A stretch of DNA of 64,000 bases. Origin: Fodinibius salicampi. Its GTDB lineage: Bacteria > Bacteroidota > Rhodothermia > Balneolales > Balneolaceae. Position 1 is the first letter of the stretch; each line of letters opens with the position of its first letter. The notes beneath the pieces were generated by a model that was not told the DNA's origin, ran no database searches, and worked only from the letters and a program-made list of their open reading frames with translations. The position numbers and the translations under genes are program-made. Positions 63,740-64,000 of the stretch are shown one piece after another. The stretch covers positions 124,001-188,000 of the forward strand of contig NZ_BAABRS010000004.1 of NCBI RefSeq assembly GCF_039545095.1, written 5' to 3'.

Positions 63740-64000
63740 GTTTATCGTCACTGAGCATACGCCGCCCGGTTCTGGCCACGGTTTTTTCATTAGTCATATT
63801 ACTACTTGGATTTATCGCTTTTACCTTCCTTGGAGTACGAGAATATCCTGCAGTGGACCCACCGATTATTACGGTCAGTACTTCCTATACCGGAGCTAAT
63901 GCGGATGTCATTGAATCGCAAATTACCGAACCTCTGGAAGAGGAGGTGAATGGTATTGCCGGGATCAAAACCATGACTTCGGTTAGTCGTGAAGGGCGCA
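63736..64000 (+). CDS. RND efflux pump (AcrB/MexB-type), N-terminal part, runs off window
   Basis: The first 88 codons are present. SIRRPVLATVFSLVILLLGF is the first transmembrane helix and REYPAVDPPIITVSTSYTGA the start of the porter domain, as in AcrB-like HAE1 pumps. The ATG overlaps the adaptor stop (ATGA), so they are translationally coupled. Its substrate cannot be inferred from this part. Confidence 0.93.
   Translation, partial: MSLSSLSIRRPVLATVFSLVILLLGFIAFTFLGVREYPAVDPPIITVSTSYTGANADVIESQITEPLEEEVNGIAGIKTMTSVSREGR

Noticed and set aside
1-64000. CRISPR arrays, insertion sequences, prophage or rRNA genes
   Set aside because: No regularly spaced repeats, transposase, integrase or phage genes, and no rRNA sequence were seen on reading the window.

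Overview
The window reads as chromosomal DNA of a Bacteroidota/Balneolota-type bacterium. This is an inference from several things seen here: a fused MoaC-MoaB/MogA gene, TAnnTTTG-like -7 promoter elements, weak Shine-Dalgarno sites, AT-rich leaders, and small membrane and zinc-ribbon proteins of the kind common in that group. Gene density is normal and most genes are intact. A few spots (1.0-1.5, 8.0-9.5, 16-21 kb) hold decayed genes and small orphan ORFs.

Layout. 0-6 kb: 3' end of purA, tRNA-Gly, a decayed DksA/TraR gene, purF-engB-serA-mce, tRNA-Pro. 6-9.5 kb: a MerR-type regulator with a full AdoCbl-photoreceptor (CarH/LitR) signature, a two-domain fasciclin lipoprotein, and 1.4 kb with almost nothing recognisable. 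9.5-15 kb: three paralogous PAS histidine kinases of the HisKA_2/HWE type in tandem, then marC. 15.6-24 kb: small orphan proteins, a lipoprotein gene broken by two single-A insertions, a broken PEGA gene, a TPR lipoprotein, several tiny membrane or zinc-ribbon proteins, a GroES-like protein and a lone ABC ATPase. 24-27.5 kb: a very acidic protein directly before an acyl-CoA carboxylase beta subunit, which with mce points to propionyl/methylmalonyl-CoA metabolism.

27.5-49 kb is a nitrate assimilation island. The main plus-strand operon runs nirB-nirD-moaCB-porin-narK-nasC(fusion)-rubredoxin protein-moaD-moaE. Around it lie cobA and hemD (tetrapyrrole/siroheme supply), mobA and moeA (cofactor maturation), and moaA-modABC (molybdopterin synthesis and molybdate uptake). 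An ammonium channel gene (amt) follows at 51-52.5 kb. Together these genes import nitrate across both membranes, build Mo-bisMGD and part of siroheme, and reduce nitrate to ammonium. Two points are unusual. The nitrate reductase carries its own FAD/NAD(P)-type electron-input module and a C-terminal [2Fe-2S] domain. The operon also encodes a sirohaem-reductase-like protein that lacks the metal-ligand cysteines but ends in a rubredoxin domain; it is the best candidate here for an under-described component. An AT-rich TTATTAATTAA-like word recurs 60-106 bp before several of these genes.

48.5-64 kb is mostly housekeeping: a TIM-barrel sugar isomerase-like protein, rarA, amt, an FMN reductase, a two-component system, an M1 peptidase lipoprotein, a lone receiver protein, dnaE, trxA, and the start of an RND efflux operon that runs off the window.
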